In this document: piece after piece, positions 51,942 through 63,987 of the stretch
Numbering within the stretch: the stretch's first letter is position 1
Layout of the letters: every line of letters starts with the position of its first letter
NCBI GenBank assembly: GCA_013399115.1
Contig: VXAA01001394.1
Span: 345,013-409,012, forward strand
DNA: 64,000 bases
Source: Anseranas semipalmata
Taxonomy: Eukaryota; Chordata; Aves; Anseriformes; Anseranatidae
Direction of reading: 5' to 3'
The notes under the pieces: generated by a model
Databases searched by the model: none
Told to the model about the DNA's origin: nothing
What the model saw: only the letters and a program-made list of their open reading frames with translations
Translations under genes and position numbers: made by a program

Positions 51942-53201
51942 TCACTATAATAAGGCTATTTCTTTGACTAACTGTATATTTTATGTTACCCTTTAATGTA
52001 ACGACAGTAGTTGAATAAGAAGTCTGACCTGAGACACTTTTTAAAATTATGTACAGCTGTGGCCTTATTCATTCATACCATTGGTGTTGCCAGATCATCA
52101 TTGCTGTGCTAGGACTGATAAGGCTAACAGCGTGTCTTTTTCCTCCTTGCTTGAAACTAGCCTTTCCCTTTTCTAATATTTTTTAGTTAACATGGGCAAG
52201 AATAGAAAGAAAAATTGTTTAAAGCTGTCACTTTATTGGAACATAAGAAGTTAACATTTACTTCAACACTTTTTATGTATTCAAGATTATTCCTTTGGAT
52301 GAAGTATATTAGATACATGGATGTAGAGGGCAGGGGATATCTCCTGCTTCTTCTACATTTGTTCTGGACAGACTTGGGACTTGCTGGTCATATTAATGCA
52401 ATTGTCACCTGGTTGTCACCTGACCTCATCATGAGATATTGAGCCAAGCAGTCCTTTCTAGGAAACCCTCGTAAGGAAATCATTGATTGTAATGACTTGG
52501 GCTGTGAATTATGTTCAAATCAAAATGTGATTTTTCTAAGTTTCTTTTTATGTAAAAATATTTTTTTTTCAACTTTTTTTTTTTGAAAAGCTGAGATTGG
52601 AATAAGAGACAAAGCATAAAATTGCCCCAAAAGGGCAAAAAATTCTATATGCATATAGATTATCAACATTTCACATCATTATCTAAGTCATTCTTGAAAA
52701 CTATTATGCATTAGAACTGAAATAACGATGGTAAGAGCGTATCCAGGTATGAGCAGTGCACGTCTTCGCTGAATCAGGCATCACTGCCATGCAATAATGC
52801 TGTATGCTGTAGGATTAGCGTCCATGACAGCAGAGGCGTATCAAGCAGTGACTGACTTTTTGCTCAATTTCTCCTGTCTGTATGAATCAAGCAGCCATAG
52901 AAGTCTAAGGTGTATATCTAGAAAGCCCAGTTCTGCCTTCAGGCTGGAAGAGTAAGCTGCCAGAGCAGCTTGCTGCTATGTGTTTGTGGGGACAAACTTT
53001 GGCTGCGACTTTTTCATGTCAGATGTGATGAATCCAAGCTTTTCAAAATGATTATTGCTATTTTTGCATCTGTACAGATACAGGGGGCGTTGGGGCTGAG
53101 GGGTGTTACACTGGTCCTTAAATTTTTTGGCTGAGGTATAATTGTGAACAGAAAGAATAGACCCTAAAAATAATAATAAAATATAAGATTATCAAAGCTT
53201 T
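51942..53201. other. Unique non-coding DNA
   Basis: AT-rich unique sequence. Around 52740-52860 the composition is less AT-rich, with several CpGs, but nothing identifies it. No gene recognised. Confidence 0.45.

Positions 53202-53233
<32 letters not shown>
53202..53233. repeat. T-rich homopolymer tract
   Basis: T12, one C, then T18, ending in AAATG. Low-complexity sequence that gives rise to a lysine-run open frame on the minus strand, which is an artefact. Confidence 0.92.
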
Positions 53234-56034
53234 AAATGAGGAAAGCAACGTGCATGCTGACTAGATTGATCTAGGAGGACCCAACATATTTCATCTTGCT
53301 TTTGACAACAGATCTTGACAAGTATTGGTCTAAGACAACCATTAACCATTTTAAAGCAACCCTTCAAATTACTGTTTGCTTAGTTGTAGTTATGGCACAG
53401 TGTCATACAGTGCCAGCAGCCAAGGTAATCTTTACAGAGAGGATGTCAGCAACCTAGCCAGCAGTGTAAGACATTGTGATTCTGTAAAAAGATTATGTGA
53501 ATCAGAGGATTTATTAGCTAGAGAATGAATCCAGCTGATGATAATGTGGGGGACTTGGCATCTCTATTTTGTCCGCTTCATGAATAAAATTCAGTATTTG
53601 TAAGCTTAATGAGAAAAGAAACATTTTAAAGGGTTAATTCTTAACTCATTTCTCTTTCACAGACAAGAAATATTTTCTGTAAGTCATAAATAACACATTT
53701 TAATAAACCGAGACTTTGATTACTTCATGTGGTCCGACTTGCATTGTAATTTTGCAGAGACTGTTTGACACAGTTCCAACATTCAGTTTCTGTTGCACGT
53801 ATTAAAAGATCTACATATTTCAGACATGTACAGGTCTTCATGGTCTACTGGTGAACAATGTTATTACTGAAAATATATTTGACCTTCTAGCAAAATAATT
53901 GACTTTTAACGGAAAGTGATTTTATTTTTTTTTAAAAACTGCATTGTTTCCATGATTTACCTTTAATTTATGTTCCCATACTATACAATCATTTTTCTCT
54001 AACTGCACTAATTTTATAGTTCAAACAAGGCTTCCATTTCAGCCCTGAGCCAGGATCCCTGATTTTTCTTTCAACTGGGAGTGCACAAGCCAAATTTTCA
54101 GAATCTGTTTAAGGTCAAATTCAGTTCCTTCAAGTTTTGTCTCGAAGTTGAACTTCAAGAAGGAACAAAAAAGTGTAACTTTTTCTTAGTGACAAATACT
54201 AGCTAATATGGTTATGGTGGCATGAAAAGAGCAAGAGGACTAATGCTGGTATTTTCTCCAATCCTGGAAAGGGAAAGATGGTAGCGGTTACTTTAACTGT
54301 TCCTAGGGACTAGCAACTAATTCAAGCAGTATCTAGTTTGTCCTCCTTTAATTTACTTTTCTTGATGCTAATCACTAGAATGAACATTTTGTAGAGAACA
54401 TTTTTAATGTTATCGTGTGTGGCTCCCTCCCTGATGCCCAGAAAAAGAAATGAGGAATTAATGTATTTACAATGAGTTCAGCAGGTGCGTGTTGAATTAC
54501 TTGAAATTTTGATTTAGTTTAGATTGGAAAAATGAGTCTTATGGACTTGAAAAACTAGTTATCATCAGGTAATTAGGAGTACAAGAAATATCAACTATAA
54601 GCTGTTACATTTAAGTAAACTATTCTACAGGGTTAAAACAGTGCAGTACTGCAGATGATTCAGAGCGACTCCAAAGTCTGGCAGGGGGATGTTTACTTTT
54701 AGTCTGATCAGTGAGGGTCAAAAATGACTGACCTCTGATGGTTGCTCACTAAAATGAATTAATGCTTTCTGTCTACTTCCTTACCAAACATGTCTGCATA
54801 GCATGAACCAATATCACAACCTGTCCTCAATGAATCTTTTGCTAGCAATTCAGAACAACAGAAAGCCATATAGCAACAGATTTTTTCACAAATATAGGAG
54901 AAATATTAATGTTTTCACTCACTTTAGGTAAACCTTTTACTATCTAACTGTAAACATGCAAAAAAATACAGAAGGCAGCTATTTACTGAAGTTTAGTTTC
55001 TGCAGTAAGGTGGTTGGGCAGCCCTAAGCACTAGTTGAGACCTTGTCCCGTGCTTCAGCAGGATGAGCAGAAAAGAACTTATTCCAGAAAGCCTGAATTG
55101 TTTTCTGTGTTCACAACAAAATATTATGAACTTTTCCCCATAACTCTGATATTTCAATGTCTTTTTGTTAAACTGGGTGGTATTAAGAAAATCTGCATTT
55201 CTGTTGTTGTAGATTCCTTTTGGCATTGGATGGTTTTCACATGGTGACCTGCTCTTCCTCCCTAAAAAAAAAAATTATTTTACTATATGAAGTGAGGAGC
55301 CTGATCCACTTCGTTTTCTGCAGCACATCTGTTAGTAGCTTCAGCCAAGAGGTAAGTGGCTGTTCGGAGCACATGTGATACAACTGTGCCACTATTACAC
55401 ATGCTGAAGCTCTGAAGTCCTGCAAGAGTCCTAATTAAAAAACATCCAGTGCTGCTGAGATTGTAGCCATGCTTTCCCGTCTGTGGAATTCCTTTGTTCA
55501 GATCTGACAGTTCATCTTTAACCCTGATTATTTATGGTTTACCTGATTCTTGCTGAGCTGAGTTCAGGTCTAAGCAATTTTCCGGGGTCTTTGTACATGA
55601 TGAACACTTCACTAAACTTGCTACCAATGCCTTTGATCAATGTTCTTGTATAAAACTAATTATTCAAAACAAAACAGCCTACTGATATAGTTTTTAGCTC
55701 CCTTTTGAACTGCTGGACTCATGGATAGTGTATATGTTCTAACTGTAAGTGATAATAGTATTTATTGCTCCTTATTTATTGCTTTTACTGAATGGTATGC
55801 AGTAATTTGAGTTTTTTCTATTAACTTACCAGATGTATTATTCACTTGTGCAGTGTCAATGAAATAGCTCCTGCACAGCAATATAAAGGGTTACAGAGAG
55901 TGCTCAGGAATTTCCTATGGAAAAGGGATAGGCCATTTGTAAAACAACATACAAAACAGCAGACAAAGGACCAGAATCATTTGGATGAGGTTGCAGGAGT
56001 TGCAGTGAAGTGTTCTCGGATAACTTCTAGGAAG
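53234..56034. other. Unique AT-rich non-coding DNA
   Basis: No gene, RNA or mobile element recognised. Typical gene-desert or intron texture. Confidence 0.45.
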
Positions 56035-56262
56035 AAGGGTGTTTGAAGGAAGGATTTGAACGAGAAGTTAGAAATCATCTGCAGGTTTGAAACTGGGGAG
56101 GTTGTGTCTAGGATAAGTAGAAGGATACAAGAAGTAAAGACAAGAATAGGAGGAGACTGGAAAAGGAAAGCTACAGGGAGAAGATGACAGTAGAGGAAGT
56201 GAGAGATTAGAACGAAGAAGAGCAGAAAGGAAGGCAGGGAGGAGAGCCCTGAATGCAGTTGT
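56035..56262 (+). other. Purine-rich tract
   Basis: About 230 bases dominated by A and G on the + strand (GAAGGAAGG, GAAGAAGAGCAGAAAGGAAGG and similar words). The opposite strand therefore carries a pyrimidine-rich, stop-poor open frame of 123 codons rich in Ser, Leu, Phe and Pro, which explains that frame without invoking a gene. It could be a decayed GAA/GGA-type simple repeat or an old purine-rich satellite fragment. Purine-rich tracts can also act as splicing enhancers if transcribed on the + strand. Confidence 0.6.
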
Positions 56263-58139
56263 AGAGGGTTAGCATCTGTGCAGATGTAAATTGACAGAGA
56301 AACTGTTGAGATATACCACCAGAGATTTGAAAAGTGCATTTCATACAAAGGCCAAAAGAAATCCAGGAGAGCATTCAGAGGGAAGAGTCATGTGATCGTA
56401 GAAACAGGAATGATTCTTCTTTCACAACATCTTGTGCAAGAAGTGGCCTAAGATGTCCTGAAATTTTAAGTTACAGCTGGCAGCTCCCTTAGAGCCACTA
56501 TTTTATTGACACTGTCAGAGGACTGTAAGAAATTGGAGAAAGAATGTATTCTTTTCCAGAAACAGGCCTGATGAGTGCCTTTCGTAGATTAACCTTCCAA
56601 GGTAAGGTGAGTCAGGACAGGATGAGTCAGCTCAGGAGCCAGAATGAGCTGTGAGCAAAGTTGCTTCCCAAGGAGTTGAATTTGAATCCAGGCTTGTGAA
56701 ACCTTGAGCCACAAATCACTTGAGGCTGGGAGTGTAATCGTGTTCTTTGTTTTCTTTTTCTCAGTCTGCTGAATAGAAGGTGGTTTTGTATCAAGCTTGT
56801 ATATTTTTATAAACACCTCTGTTATTTCATGTTTAAGTTCCATTTGCTGTTACTGATTTCACTGGAGCCAGAAATTCAAATATTGAAGACATACTCCAAA
56901 GTTTGAACAGCAAATATTGCTATTTGACATTTTTACTCATTTGCTTCCACATTTTTATTTAGTAGAAAACAAACAAAAAAAAGGGAATTATAGGGATTAT
57001 AAATACATTGCATTTGGGTTGTGTTAAAAATCTGTAAAGTCTGTCTTTATATAACTTGTATAAACCTAATTACAAGAGGCTTCCAATTTTACAATAGAAA
57101 ATAAGCAGTTAAGGTATTTGGGCCTATCATACCCCAGTTTGATTTCTTCTGTTGTCCAAAATGTAGCGTTGTCTTTTGCTTATGTATACAGGTTTCAGTG
57201 GTGCAAACTTCTCAGTGCAAAATATACACAAACCCTGGCTGGAATGATGAAGTTATTAAGTGTTTGCACATGACTGTGCCCATACAAACAAAAGGATTCA
57301 TATAAGTCCCTCTTTTAAAAAAAATAAAATAAAATTGTTTTAGGTTTATATCAAATGAGTAACTAGGCTTCTGATGTTTGAGGATAACAGTCTTCCACTT
57401 AGACCTATCAGTAAACAAGACACCTTGCTAGAGAGGGTTTTCATCTAATGGTTCTTTAGGTTCTGCTGGCTCTTTTGTCCCTTCTTAGTAAACTCATAAG
57501 GCAAATCTGACTGGGAAAGCATGCAAAGGGCATCACTGGAAACTTCCCTGTGGGACTGAAGCCAAATGTAGTGGAATGCAGTTGTTCATGGATTTGGCAG
57601 TAAAGACTGACATGTGCATCCAGGCATGGAGTTTGTGTACACTCTTTGGAGAGTGCCAAATGGCGACACTTGGTACAATCCAACTGCAGATCTTATGAGT
57701 CTGCAACCGAGACTTTAATATCTACTTCTTCACTGATTTGTTTTTTTTAGTTTGTTTTCTAGGAGTACATAGAAGCCTATTTCAAAATACTACCAGGCTT
57801 GTTTCTTCTTGCTATTGCAAAATGTTCGTGAAGAAGAGAAAGAGAATAGTGCTTGCTCTCATCTGTACTTCATCCAAATACAGGCAGTTGATTACTGTTC
57901 AGATCTATGTTTTCATTGTCTTTACTGTTTATGCAATGAATTCATCTGACCTATCATCAAATATTTCACTGTGATTTTTGAGCTAGGAGCTTAGCTACCT
58001 TACTTAGTCTTCTCTCTAGCTTGCCATTCTCTTCCCTCTCAAAGTGCCTCTCTCTTCATGGACTGTAGAAGATAGCTTTTAGGTATCTTATTTAAGCTGG
58101 TTGGACTAAATAGGGGCCTGACTCCCACACAGTAAAACC
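56263..58139. other. Unique non-coding DNA
   Basis: No gene recognised. A-rich runs occur near 57315-57335. The GGTTGGACTAAATA word near 58098 resembles part of a CR1 tail but lacks the rest. Confidence 0.45.
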
Positions 58140-58262
58140 ATGGGTGCAGTCTATTTCTCTCATTCTGATACCCCTCACACCAAAATAAAATCTCCTTTTG
58201 AATTCAATGGAATCACGTCTTATTAATCCATGTACAAATGAGAGTAGGAACTGGACTGCAAA
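58140..58262 (+). repeat. Ancient palindromic amniote repeat relic
   Basis: The segment contains TCTCATTCTGATACCCCTCA and CACACCAAAATAAAATCTCC on the left, the core TTTTGAATTCAATGGAATCAC (58196-58216), then CTTATTAATCCATGTACAAA, TGAGAGTAGGAACTGGACTG and CAA. This order matches a palindromic repeat I know from reptile, bird and other amniote sequences: ctcacttacaccagtgtaaatcc / attgaattcaatgg / attactcctgatttacaccagtgtaaatgagag-agaatc-ggcc. Both arms are diverged, so the hairpin is now weak. The family's database name is not asserted. Confidence 0.5.
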
Positions 58263-59729
58263 TGTTGAATTATTCATTGTATGACTCCAGCAGAGTTTTC
58301 TAAGATATCCAGTATCTTTGATCTATGACATCATTAGTTGTGAAAGCCAAGTGGAGACATTCTACAACTGAAAGGTAAATTCCCAGATATGACCTGAAAC
58401 ATAAATTCCAGTAATATTCCTCCTCCAGGTGATCTCTTATTTCATATAAAACCTAGTTTAACAAATGTTCACCACCCCCACTGCAGTCAGCTTTGTGCAA
58501 TTTGAAAGCAACGATGCACAACTAATTGCTGGTGCATTGTGCTCAGTTATAGCAGCAGTGAATGATTTCCAGAAGTTGATTATTCTTGGATGAATGATTT
58601 TCTTAGCTCTAGTACATCCCGGATTGCTGAAGTATAACTTAGTTTTGCTGCTATGATAGACAACTAACCAAATGTTATGCCTCAGTGATACATCAGTCTG
58701 TGGCGGTGAGTTTCATTTCACACATTGCAGCGGATATGTTCTCTGATGTTTTTTGACATTGATGTTTTATGCCCATGGTGTACATATTCATCAGACCACA
58801 TGGTTTGGAAGAACAAAGGCCAAAATGGAATTTAATACCTTTAAATTTGATCCGAAGTCTTCAAAGAGGTTTCCAAAAAAAGAATTTACATGTATTGCCA
58901 GGAGACAGTGGTTGCAGATGTAACATTTCTTTTCGGTTGTAGAATATGCAAAAAATAAACAACACCAAATTCATTTTTCATGGCAGCCAGGTAACCTCAG
59001 TGGACCTCAGAACACTGAATTTAGTCCTAACTGCTAAAGCTAATGTAACTATCAACACACCTGTCTGTTAGCTGGTCAATACGGTTATCAACTAAGATGA
59101 TCAGGAAGTATTGTTTTATCCAGAAAATCCAAGCAATCTCTCTTAGATTTGACAAACTAGCTGAATCTTTTGTGTTCAAAGCCACCCACAGAAATGAAGA
59201 CCAATTCTCAATGTCCATTCCTAAATGCTGAAGTAAACGTGAGGGAAATTATTAAAGAAGTTTAAATGAGTAGAAGCCTAAATTGTTATTTCCAGAAGAA
59301 CTTGGGAATGGATTTTCAAAGGAGTTTGGGTAACTGGAGACGGTGAATGGCACATGTGGCCTGCTCACCAGCAGGCAGCATTCTTTAGTGCTTTCTGAAG
59401 CTCCCATGGAAAGAAGAGCTCTTAAAGGACATTGATGCAGCAAGGTGCTGCTGCTTAAAAGACGATTCAGTCAGAGTGCAACTTTCACAGAAGCTGGATG
59501 AGGCAGGTGAACAGTGCCTGTTGAAGTCATCCGAGATCCTAGGAAATACCTAACACAGACACTGAGGTATTTAAATGGTGTTGTAAAACTACGCACTGTT
59601 TTATGCTTGTTGGAAGTCAACAGGATTTGGCTCCCAGAATCTCAACTTGTTTTTTTTTTAAAGCATGTTACAGGATTTTTTTTTTAAATTTAGTCCAGAG
59701 TACATTGTTATCCATTAGGGTTGGAACCA
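58263..59729. other. Unique non-coding DNA
   Basis: No gene recognised. GGAAGTCAACAGGATTTGGCTCC near 59610-59633 again recalls the tail of the palindromic repeat family (gaagtcaatggg...ggatttggccc), but is too short to call. Confidence 0.4.
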
Positions 59730-59822
59730 GCCAAGACCAGATCCTAATGTGATTACTTAGACAAAAGTATCATTGAAGTTCTGGAGTTTTGCCCAGATTA
59801 GGACTTCAGTGTCCAGCCCTTG
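59730..59822 (+). repeat. Ancient palindromic amniote repeat relic
   Basis: CAGATCCTAATGTGATTACTTAGACAAAAG is followed by TATCATTGAAGTTCTGGAGTTT, TGCCCAGATTAGGACTTCAG and TGTCCAGCCC. This matches the arrangement gatcctaa...cttactta-gacaaaact-ccattgaagtcaatgggagttttgcctgagtaaggact-caggatt-ggccc seen in old amniote repeats. The inner palindrome is partly decayed on the right arm. Likely related to, but a different subtype from, the relic at 58140. Confidence 0.5.
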
Positions 59823-61531
59823 GTCTTTTATGTCATCAGCAGTCATTATGAGGTGATTTGTTAGTGTTCTCAGCTAAATAGTATCTAACAACAAATCATC
59901 CCACTCGCTTGACAGAACAAAATATGTTTTCATGTTAAATATGTTCTTCAAAATTACAAGTGCTGTTTACACCCAGGAAATTGCTTCATTTGTAGCAATT
60001 TCCTTTTCTTTAATTCCATTTCCAATTCCCATTATGAAACTCCCAGGCATGTAGTATGGCCCAATAAATAGGTGGAGTAGGACCAGAAAGGAGGAAATAC
60101 CTGCCCTTTTGTACATTTTACTCCCATTTAGAGGAGGAAAGTAAAAGCAACATATACAGAAATCCCAAATGTAGGCAGTTAATATAATTAGTAGCAAGAT
60201 TAGCACTTGATTAACACTTTTTTTTGACTTTTCCCTATCTTCCTTCACAACCAGATATAAAAGAAATATTGTAGCTGATGTACTAATAGGCCTTTTAAGG
60301 TGAAAATTCCTGTGCAAATTATGAAACTACGCCCCTCAACTCAGCTACAAACAGGCAAATATCGCTATACCTAGCTTCTGGATGGAGAAGCTGTATGGCA
60401 GCAAACTTTTGTCTAAGGCGTATGCACAGTCAGTAACAGAGCTGCAAGTGAACGCAAGCCAGCTGGATCCCACCCCATGTTTTATTCTATTTACCCACTT
60501 CCTACTTTAGGATAGAAAATGTCCTCAGCAGGACTGCAGGAGGCAGGTCTGTGTGCAAGCCCAGCAGGGCCCTGTGGTTATCCAGCCCTTTCTCTGGTGA
60601 AACGCTGCTGGGGCTGGCTTCGCGCCTCCTCCCCCAGGATACCAGGGAAGGTCAAGGGTGTTTCCCTTCTGCTGCCACTGGGACGAGGCTCTTTGCAATC
60701 TGCATGTTCCCAGACCAGGGTAGGTGTTTGTCTGTTTAAAAACTAGGTAGGAGTGTTGCCTTTGCTTTGTTTAAAGTGTGATTACATGAGCACAAGTATT
60801 ATTAGCACGAGTGCCAGCAGCAACTGAAAAGGTGGCAACAAAGAGCATTGCCGGGCAGGGAGGAGCAGCGTGTTTAACACAGGAGACGGGCACAGGCATG
60901 GAAATACAAGAGCCAGAACAAACAGAAGAAAAAAGAAGTTGATATATATTTTTCTTCCTTGATAACAGAACTGGTTTAACAGATTAGAGAATCAGAATGC
61001 TAGGAATTACTTTCCTGAAGACAGCAGTTGAATGGAGTTGCACGATAGCCCACCTCTCCATACTCTCTAGCCCTGTTTCTGGTCTGCAGCCGTCCTTTAA
61101 TACTAAACTCCAGCTTCCCTCTTCCTTAGGAAAGGCTCTTGTTTCTATTGAGAAATGTCTTCTGATACAATGTCCCTGAGAGTTTCATGTCCACATTTGT
61201 AACAGGGTGTGTAGCTCTTTAGCTTCCTACAAATAGGGTGAGATATGATTGCAAATCCGAATGTGCTGAAGGAATGGGAACCTTTTTTTCACAGCCATAT
61301 CATCTTCAATGTGTTTCCTTCTCAGCCTTCTTCGTCTGCCCATCAGCTTCCCCACAGCCCCCACTGCAATCAAAAGGGTGTTTTCCCTTTGAGATCTCTT
61401 AGCAAATGTTATTACTATTATATGAGCTCTGAGGTTAATACTTACTCTTAAGCACTGATGCAAGCAGCACAGCTTTGCTCAGCCTTATAAATTTGGCTGT
61501 GTTTGCAATTAAGAGATAGCTAACAAAACTG
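59823..61531. other. Non-coding DNA with mildly GC-rich patch
   Basis: A GC-richer patch at about 60500-60890 has a few CpGs and overlapping 62-75 codon frames that show no domain. The rest is AT-rich unique DNA. No gene recognised. Confidence 0.45.
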
Positions 61532-61565
61532 GAAAAAAAAAAAAAGAAGAAGAAGAAGAAAAAAA
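61532..61565. repeat. A-rich / (GAA)n simple repeat
   Basis: A13 followed by about five GAA units and a final A run. Purine-only simple repeat. Confidence 0.9.
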
Positions 61566-62157
61566 GCATGGTTACCCTGAATGACCTGAATGAGATTCTC
61601 AGAGTAGAGCATTGAGTTCAGAGATGACATTTCAGCTCAGTGTTTTCCATCAATTTTTCTGTAACTAGAGCCGACTAAATCTGGCTGCTGCAAACAAAAA
61701 GTGCAAGCGTTCCTTCACTCTTCCTGCTCTTGTAATTCACATAGACAAATGTCAAATCCCAGAATTTTCATAGGAGGTTGACTTCATAAATGTGTTGACT
61801 TCAGACACCAGTTTCAGTAGCTAATTGCATGCAAAGGACTGTGGCGATATTCTGGCTTCAGCTGTTCTCCCTGGTGCTCTACAAGCCCTGCTTCTCCTGG
61901 CAATGGTGCTGACAAATACAGATTGATGAGGCCAATTTCAAGCTACTACTTGTTGAGGTTTTCTTGCTCTCTACTCCCCAGTCTCTTTATGGGCTAAGGA
62001 ACTTGGAGAACATTGGGAAAATACTACCACAAAAGTACTCATCATCTTTAATGCAGGGGAAAAAGTTCTATGCTGAAGACTTTTTCCATGTCCCATGCTT
62101 GAGAAGATATCCATCAGTCCTGTATGTGTTGCAAAAAATGTGCCTTGGGTGGCACAC
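61566..62157. other. Unique non-coding DNA
   Basis: No gene, RNA or repeat recognised. Confidence 0.45.
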
Positions 62158-62305
62158 TTTTTTTGTGTGTGTGTGAGAAAATTGCCCAAACTATGTATTT
62201 TGCATCATACCCAATGTTTTATATTCTGATTTTCCTCTGTGAAGCAAAAGTTTCCAAAAACAAACAAATAACAACAGCAACAACAAAATAAACCAACAAC
62301 AAACA
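62158..62305. repeat. Short (GT)n and CAA-rich simple sequence
   Basis: A T6(GT)n run lies at 62158-62176, and a decayed CAAA/CAA-rich tract at about 62256-62305. They are separated by unique sequence and listed together as low-complexity DNA. Confidence 0.65.
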
Positions 62306-63987
62306 GTGAAGCATTTTCTCTTTGAAAATACCAAAGTGTTAGGTTTGCACTAGAAAATATACCAGAGTTTTAGTAGTTGAAATGTTAACTATGCATTGTT
62401 AAAGTCAGAGAGATGATGTTTATTAGGGTCAAACACCTAGGCTATCCACCAAGGGATTTAGCTATTAATACAAGGAACCAATGCAACCGAGGGTGTATCT
62501 GGCAACCTGGCATCCCAGACCAAATAGTTCTATGCTCATGAACAGCTGTGTTGCCTGAGTACAACATTCAGCACAAGTTTCCTGCAAAGCTGGATTTGTA
62601 CCTTTGACTAAACAGCTAAAGACCTTTGCCATTCTTCAGCTGTACCCCGCTGCAGGAGTTGTCAATAAGAAGAAATTGACTGAGAAATGAGCCATCAGCA
62701 AGTGAAAATAGTAAGGCAGCTCTTCAGCAGAATGGAAAAGGTCATTCTGGGGCACTTACAAGATGTTTATAAACAAATCTGGAGAGGTAACTGGTTTGTA
62801 AAATGTTCTTTGGCCATTGCAAAAACAAACAAACAAAAAACCATACTGATAATAATGGATTTCTCCAAAAACACACGTTATTGGATGACTAAGTAACGTA
62901 ATCAGCAGCCAAAAATATATTTCAAGTGCCATGACTCATTATCAGCCATCCTAATCCTATTTTGTTAGACGTGAACATGAAAACATTCACAGCCAAACTG
63001 TATGTCTGCAGCTGTAGTACTCTTATCCAGGACTTCATTGGTGTCAGTCTTGTATTTCAATAAAAACATTTATAGCCTTGGATATTAAGGCTTTGCATAA
63101 CTGAGCTTGTCTAATTAATCTCATGATTGAACTGAATTTTATAAACTGAGGTATGTCATTTATCTATTTTAGATAGATTATATGCATAAAGTAATGAGAC
63201 TTTCTTAAAGCGCTTCAAACATGCTACAGATAGTAACGTAAGTTACCATTGCGTCTTGGGAGCCACAGCAAAGAGCTAAAACATTATGTTGTGTTCTGGC
63301 TCGGGTGCAGTACTGTGCTGTATTGTGCAAGAATACCACACGATACAATACTGCTCAGGTGCAGGATTGTGTAAGGAAGGACAGCGTCCAGTTACACTCT
63401 GTATTCTGTTGTTACCATCTCACATTTATTCCCTTATTGTATTTTATTCTGCAGTTAATGCCCTGCTACGGGTTACGTGTAAGTGACAATAAAATGATAG
63501 ATTTGAAAGCATCTTTTTTCTTTTGAAAACACCCATGCATATTAATTCCTAACAATGCCTTTTCCAAAAATAATTGGTTCACTCAAATGTCAGGCATTCC
63601 CTGTTAATGTCAGATCTGGTATATTTACAGATGCCACTTTTTTATCAGTATAAATTCAGATAAATCTAAATTCAGATTCTAGACTGAACTATAAAAACAC
63701 AGTAATGAAAAATCTTAAATATGCTCATGTAACACTTCTATATTCTTTTCATTTATCACAAAAATATAGTATGCAAGCAAGCTTCTAGGGCTTTGAGGCC
63801 GATAGTGAGTAGCTTTGAGCTATGCATCAGTTTTAAAACAAAATATTTCTTAATATTTATCGTGAGAACCCCAATGCTCTCATTTTAAGTGAAGTTTGAC
63901 TGTAATGAAGCCACTAACAATGATAAGGGGAGAGAAAAATACCTCTGTACATCACATTTTTTTATTCCGATTTTTATTCTCTCACTC
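62306..63987. other. Unique AT-rich non-coding DNA
   Basis: No gene recognised. Homeodomain- and POU-like words (CTAATTAATC, TATGCATAAAG) occur at about 63108-63190. A small imperfect inverted repeat lies at 63307-63356. AATAAAA words at about 63058 and 63488 are not linked to any exon. Confidence 0.45.

Noticed and set aside
55977..56348. 123-codon minus-strand frame with hydrophobic, membrane-like translation
   Set aside because: It is the complement of a purine-rich tract; pyrimidine-rich codons give Leu/Phe/Ser/Pro without being a membrane protein.
58095..58110. GGTTGGACTAAATA, resembling a CR1 3' tail word
   Set aside because: The conserved CTTTAAGGTCCCTTCCAAC and octamer do not follow.
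63055..63495. AATAAAA polyadenylation-like words
   Set aside because: Such hexamers are common in AT-rich DNA, and no exon or transcript end accompanies them.
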